From assembly GCF_030397665.1 (NCBI RefSeq), contig NZ_JAPUBT010000001.1:1134781-1198780 (forward strand): DNA of 64,000 nucleotides, in the 5' to 3' direction. How positions within the stretch are numbered: position 1 is the first letter of the stretch; each line of letters starts with the position of its first letter. Shown here piece by piece: positions 60,816 through 64,000 of the stretch. The DNA is from Janthinobacterium sp. SUN073 (GTDB taxonomy: Bacteria > Pseudomonadota > Gammaproteobacteria > Burkholderiales > Burkholderiaceae_D). Below the pieces are notes generated by a model, which was given only the letters and a program-made list of their open reading frames with translations, did not search any database and had not been told where the DNA came from. Both the position numbers and the translations under genes were made by a program.

Positions 60816-61898
60816 ATGGGCCACCTCAATCACTGGCTGCACATGCATGCCGACCAGCTCGATCAATCGTCGGAACTGTCTGAAACCGTTTTGCCGGCCC
60901 TCGCCGGCGACCAGTTGCTGGCCATCGGCGTGCCGCAGGAACACGGCGGCGCGGGCGGCGACGTGCGCGACGCCATCGACGCCATCGCCAACGTCGCCGA
61001 GCAATCGGTCACGGCGGCCTTTGTCTTCTGGGGCCAGCGCTGCTTCATCGAATTCCTGCTGCAAAGCGAGAACCGCGCGCTGGCCGAGCGCCGCTTGCCC
61101 GGCCTGCTGGCTGGCACGCAGGCAGGCGCCAGCGGCCTGTCGAACGCCATGAAATTCTTGTCTGGCATCGAGCAGCTGCAAATCACGGGCGTGCGCCAGG
61201 ATGACGGCTTGCTGGTCGACGGCGGCCTGGCCTGGGTAACGAACTTGCGCAAGGCGGGCTTTGTCGCGGCCGCCGCCGTGGCGCCGAACGACGGCGCGCC
61301 ACCCGCCATCGTCGCCTTCGACAGCGGCACGCCGGGCGTGCAGCGCAGCGACGACCTGGACCTGATCGCCCTGCGCGGCAGCAATACCGCCTCCGTCAAG
61401 CTGACGCAGGTGCACATCCCCGCTGCGGACATCATCAGCGACAATGCGCCGGCCTGGCTGCCGCAGGTACGCCCCTCGTTCCTCGGCATGCAGTGCGGCC
61501 TGTCGATCGGCCTGGCGCGCGCCAGCCTGGCAAAGGCGGCGCAGATCTCGGCCGGCTCGCGCAACGCGCTCACGCCGCGCATCGAAGCGCTGCAAGCCAC
61601 CCTGGAGGCTGCTGTCGACACCTTGCTGGCCGGCGTGCACGATGGCCGCTTCAAGACGCAGGCGCCGGCCATGTTCCGCCTGCGCATACAACTGGCCGAT
61701 GTGCTGCAGCAGGCCCTGATGCTGGAACTGCAGGCGATGGGCGGACGCGCCTACCTGAACGCGGAGCAGCAGGGCTTTGCGCGCCGCTGGCGCGAATCGT
61801 CGTTCATCCCCATCGTCACTCCCAGCCTGACGCAATTGCAGGCAGCCTTGCAGCTGTTCGACAGCCAGCAGGCGGCCAAGGCGGGAGCATCGGCATGA
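60816..61898 (+). CDS. Acyl-CoA dehydrogenase-like flavoprotein
   Basis: 360 residues, a little short for the fold. N-terminal helical part (AIGVPQEHGGAGGDVRDAID), a middle sheet domain (GLLVDGGLAWVTNLRKAGFV, VHIPAADIIS) and C-terminal helices (FLGMQCGLSIGLARASLAKA). The usual catalytic Glu region is not evident, which is common in family members that act as FMN/FADH2-dependent monooxygenases (DszC, SfnC). It overlaps the ABC ATPase gene by four bases. Substrate unknown; oxidation of the imported compound is the leading idea. Confidence 0.8.
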   Translation: MGHLNHWLHMHADQLDQSSELSETVLPALAGDQLLAIGVPQEHGGAGGDVRDAIDAIANVAEQSVTAAFVFWGQRCFIEFLLQSENRALAERRLPGLLAGTQAGASGLSNAMKFLSGIEQLQITGVRQDDGLLVDGGLAWVTNLRKAGFVAAAAVAPNDGAPPAIVAFDSGTPGVQRSDDLDLIALRGSNTASVKLTQVHIPAADIISDNAPAWLPQVRPSFLGMQCGLSIGLARASLAKAAQISAGSRNALTPRIEALQATLEAAVDTLLAGVHDGRFKTQAPAMFRLRIQLADVLQQALMLELQAMGGRAYLNAEQQGFARRWRESSFIPIVTPSLTQLQAALQLFDSQQAAKAGASA

Positions 61899-62689
61899 AC
61901 GTTGCTGATTGGGCCTTGCAGGCGCAGGACCTGAGCTACGCCTATCCGGGCACGGCACCCGTGTTCCAGCACGTCTCGCTGGGCGTGCGCAAGCGCGAAA
62001 TCGTCTGCCTGCTGGGCGGCAGCGGCTGCGGCAAATCGAGCTTGCTGCGCGTGCTGGCCGGCTTGCAGCCGCCGTCCACGGGAGCAATTCAATTCCTCGA
62101 CGCTCCCATGCGCGAACCGGACCCGCGCAGCGCCCTCGTCTTCCAGCAAGCCAGTTTGCTCCCCTGGCTGAACGTCACGGGCAATGCCGGCTTCGGCCTG
62201 GACTTCAAGCACCAGCCGCAGCTCACGCGCGAAGCGCACCAGGCGCGCGTGGCGCAAGCCATCGAAGCGGTGGGTTTGAAGGGCCGCGAAAAGCTGTATC
62301 CGTCCGCGCTGTCGGGCGGCATGGCGCAGCGCGTGGCCCTGGCCCGCGCGCTGGCGCGCGAACCGGAACTGCTGTTCGCCGACGAGCCGTTTTCCGCGCT
62401 CGACGCCATCACGCGCGCCGAGATGCAATCCTTGCTCGTCGACGTGGTGCACCGCTGGCACACGGCCGTGCTGCTCGTCACGCACGATATCGATGAAGCG
62501 ATCCTGGTGGCCGACCGCATCTTGCTGATGGGTGGCAAGCCCGGCAACATCGTGCGCGAATGGCCCGTTGCCATCGCCCAGCCGCGCATCGGCCACAGCG
62601 CCGAAGTGATCGCCCTCAAGATGGACATCCTCGACGCCCTGCAGGCGCTGCAAAAGCAGGATCAAACGCCCGCCTTTGCTCCCCACTAA
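61895..62689 (+). CDS. ABC transporter ATPase, nitrate/sulfonate/taurine type
   Basis: 264 residues from 61895 (MNVADWALQAQDLSYAYPG); the frame extends upstream only as a shadow. Walker A GGSGCGKSS, Q-loop VFQQASLLPWLNV, signature LSGGMAQRVALARAL, Walker B ELLFADEPFSALD, H-loop VTHDIDEAIL. The S-LLPW and DEPFSALD forms match NrtD/SsuB/TauB. Energises uptake with the SBP and permease that follow. Confidence 0.93.
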   Translation: MNVADWALQAQDLSYAYPGTAPVFQHVSLGVRKREIVCLLGGSGCGKSSLLRVLAGLQPPSTGAIQFLDAPMREPDPRSALVFQQASLLPWLNVTGNAGFGLDFKHQPQLTREAHQARVAQAIEAVGLKGREKLYPSALSGGMAQRVALARALAREPELLFADEPFSALDAITRAEMQSLLVDVVHRWHTAVLLVTHDIDEAILVADRILLMGGKPGNIVREWPVAIAQPRIGHSAEVIALKMDILDALQALQKQDQTPAFAPH

Positions 62690-62706
62690 TCGACCGGAAC
62701 TTTCCC

Positions 62707-63951
62707 ATGACATTCGAAGATCAAAACAAACCCCTGCATATCTGCGCCTCCTCCGATTGCGACTGCGGCCTGACACGGCGCGACTTCCTGCGCATGTCGG
62801 CCCTGGCCACGGCCAGCGTCGCTTCGCCCCTGCTGTTCGCCGGCGACGCCATGGCCCAGCAAGGCCCGAAAGGCGACGACCAGCCGGTGAAAATCGGCTA
62901 CCTGCCGATCACCGACGCCACTCCGCTGCTCGTCGCCCACGCCCGCAAGCTGTTTGAAGCGGAAGGCTTGCAGGCGGAAACGCCGCGCCTGTTCCGCAGC
63001 TGGGCGCAGATCATCGAAGCCTTCGTCGCCGGCCAGGTCAACGTCATCCATTTGCTGTCGCCGGCCACCCTGTGGGTGCGCTACGGCGCCAAGTTCCCCG
63101 CCAAAGTCGTCGCCTGGAACCACGTCAACGGCTCCGCGCTGACGGTGGCCAACGAGATCAACAAGGTCTCCGACCTGGGCGGGCGCACGGTCGCCATCCC
63201 GTTCTGGTACTCGATCCACAACATCCTGCTGCAGCAAATCCTGTCCTCGAATGGCCTGACCCCGGTCACGCGCGCGCGCAACGCGACCATCAAATCGAAT
63301 GAAGTCAACCTGATCGTGCTGGCGCCGGCTGAAATGGTCTCGGCCCTGGCCAGCAAGTCGATTGCCGGCTACATCGTGGCCGAGCCGTTCAATGCGGCGG
63401 CGGAAAACGCCGGCATCGGCAAAATCCTGCGCTTCTCGGGCGACGTGTGGAAAAACCATGCGTGCTGCGTCACGTTCCTGTCCGAGCGCGACATCAACAC
63501 GCGTCCCGAATGGGCGCAGAAGGTGACCAACGCCATCGTCAAAGCGCAGCTTTGGACGCGCTCGAACCAGGTCGACACGGCCAAGCTGCTGTCGAACGTG
63601 GGCGAGCACCGCTACACGCCGCATCCGCTGCAGGTGCTGACCAAGGTGTTGGCCACCACCGATTACGCGAGCTACGAAAAGCAGGGCCTGATCGTGCACA
63701 AGAACTGGCAGCAGCGCCGCATCGACTTCCAGCCATATCCATTTGCCTCGTACACGGAAGAACTGGTGCGTGCCATCGGTCGCACCAAGGTCGAAGGCGA
63801 TACGCGCTTCCTGGCCAATCTCGATCCGAAATTCGCCGCGCGCGACCTGGTCGATGACCGCTTCGTGCGCAAGGCCATCACGGCAGTCGGTGGCCCGGCC
63901 GCCTTCGGCTTGCCGGCCAATCTGCTGCGCAGCGAAACCGTGGCGGTCTGA
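62707..63951 (+). CDS. ABC substrate-binding protein, NrtA/SsuA-like, Tat-exported
   Basis: 414 residues. The N-terminus has a cysteine cluster (CASSDCDC at about 13-20) directly before the twin-arginine motif LTRRDFLRMSALA, then a hydrophobic stretch ending AMA-QQ. The mature part opens VKIGYLPITDATPLLVAHA with FVAGQVNVIHLLSPATLWV, and WKNHACCVTF further on: the layout of CmpA/NrtA/SsuA proteins. A Tat route implies folding or a cofactor before export, which is less common for importers. Binds an unknown small anion or organosulfur compound. Confidence 0.87.
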   Translation: MTFEDQNKPLHICASSDCDCGLTRRDFLRMSALATASVASPLLFAGDAMAQQGPKGDDQPVKIGYLPITDATPLLVAHARKLFEAEGLQAETPRLFRSWAQIIEAFVAGQVNVIHLLSPATLWVRYGAKFPAKVVAWNHVNGSALTVANEINKVSDLGGRTVAIPFWYSIHNILLQQILSSNGLTPVTRARNATIKSNEVNLIVLAPAEMVSALASKSIAGYIVAEPFNAAAENAGIGKILRFSGDVWKNHACCVTFLSERDINTRPEWAQKVTNAIVKAQLWTRSNQVDTAKLLSNVGEHRYTPHPLQVLTKVLATTDYASYEKQGLIVHKNWQQRRIDFQPYPFASYTEELVRAIGRTKVEGDTRFLANLDPKFAARDLVDDRFVRKAITAVGGPAAFGLPANLLRSETVAV

Positions 63952-63953
63952 CG

Positions 63954-64000
63954 ATGGCAAAGAAGTTGTTCACGAAGTTCGGCCTGCCCCTGGTGGGGCT
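63954..64000 (+). CDS. Start of the next gene, probably ABC permease (partial)
   Basis: The ATG at 63954 follows the SBP stop by two bases; only MAKKLFTKFGLPLVG is visible before the window ends. Position and the hydrophobic turn at the end suggest the membrane subunit of the ABC importer, but the sequence is too short to prove it. Confidence 0.5.
   Translation, partial: MAKKLFTKFGLPLVG

Overview
The window is a 64 kb stretch of a GC-rich chromosome with dense, mostly short-spaced genes. Gene content and order point to a betaproteobacterium of the Oxalobacteraceae, most like Janthinobacterium or Massilia. Supporting signs are the miaB-phoH-ybeY-corC-lnt run, the tsaE-amiC and mutL-miaA pairs, an IclR-controlled pcaIJF operon, a Bv3F-type H-NS protein, a PEP-CTERM-like protein and dispersed palindromic intergenic elements. 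The genus is inferred from protein character, not from a search.

Layout. 0-1.5 kb: end of a heavy-metal RND pump and its TolC-like partner. 1.5-3.3 kb: small charged protein, xerD and ogt. 3.3-3.7 kb: gene-free, with an orphan minus-strand terminator. 3.7-9.4 kb: a dctPQM TRAP transporter divergent from its two-component system, with a perfect 30-bp palindrome between them. 9.5-11.5 kb: siderophore-interacting reductase, His-rich PadR regulator (YqjH/YqjI-like) and a small DUF3052-like protein. 11.5-21.4 kb: queG, tsaE, amiC, yeaD-like epimerase, alpha carbonic anhydrase, DedA, cyclophilin, mutL and miaA; mutL is bracketed by inverted copies of one palindromic element. 21.5-27.7 kb: two identical tRNA-Met genes, then a Fur-box-controlled FecI/FecR/TonB receptor system and a secreted MINPP-like phytase. 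27.7-34.5 kb: MFS transporter, thioredoxin, fumarylacetoacetase-family hydrolase, pcaFJI and divergent pcaR. 34.5-37.5 kb: ChaN lipoprotein, a BigR-like persulfide-sensing regulator with two YeeE/YedE transporters, a PEP-CTERM-like protein and an unlisted 59-residue membrane protein. 37.5-41.6 kb: DUF1697, sensor kinase, HDOD signalling pair and a small HTH protein. 42.2-48.2 kb: miaB-phoH-ybeY-DUF4259-corC-lnt. 48.3-57.8 kb: glyQS, gmhB, plsC, a YgjP-like peptidase, waaA, waaC, a phosphohexomutase and hns, a block centred on lipid A/LPS assembly. 58.3-64 kb: apaH, an AraC regulator and a tightly packed operon joining an AhpD-like protein, an acyl-CoA dehydrogenase-like flavoprotein and a nitrate/sulfonate-type ABC importer cut off by the window end.

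How the parts work together. Three iron-related loci lie within 26 kb (siderophore reductase with metal regulator, FecIR receptor, ChaN lipoprotein). Several regulators sit beside inverted repeats that look like their own operators: TRAP two-component system, PadR, PcaR and BigR. The least explained unit is the 3' operon (60.2 kb to the end), which pairs import of an unknown small anion or organosulfur compound with a cytoplasmic flavoprotein. I see no phage, insertion sequence or CRISPR array.
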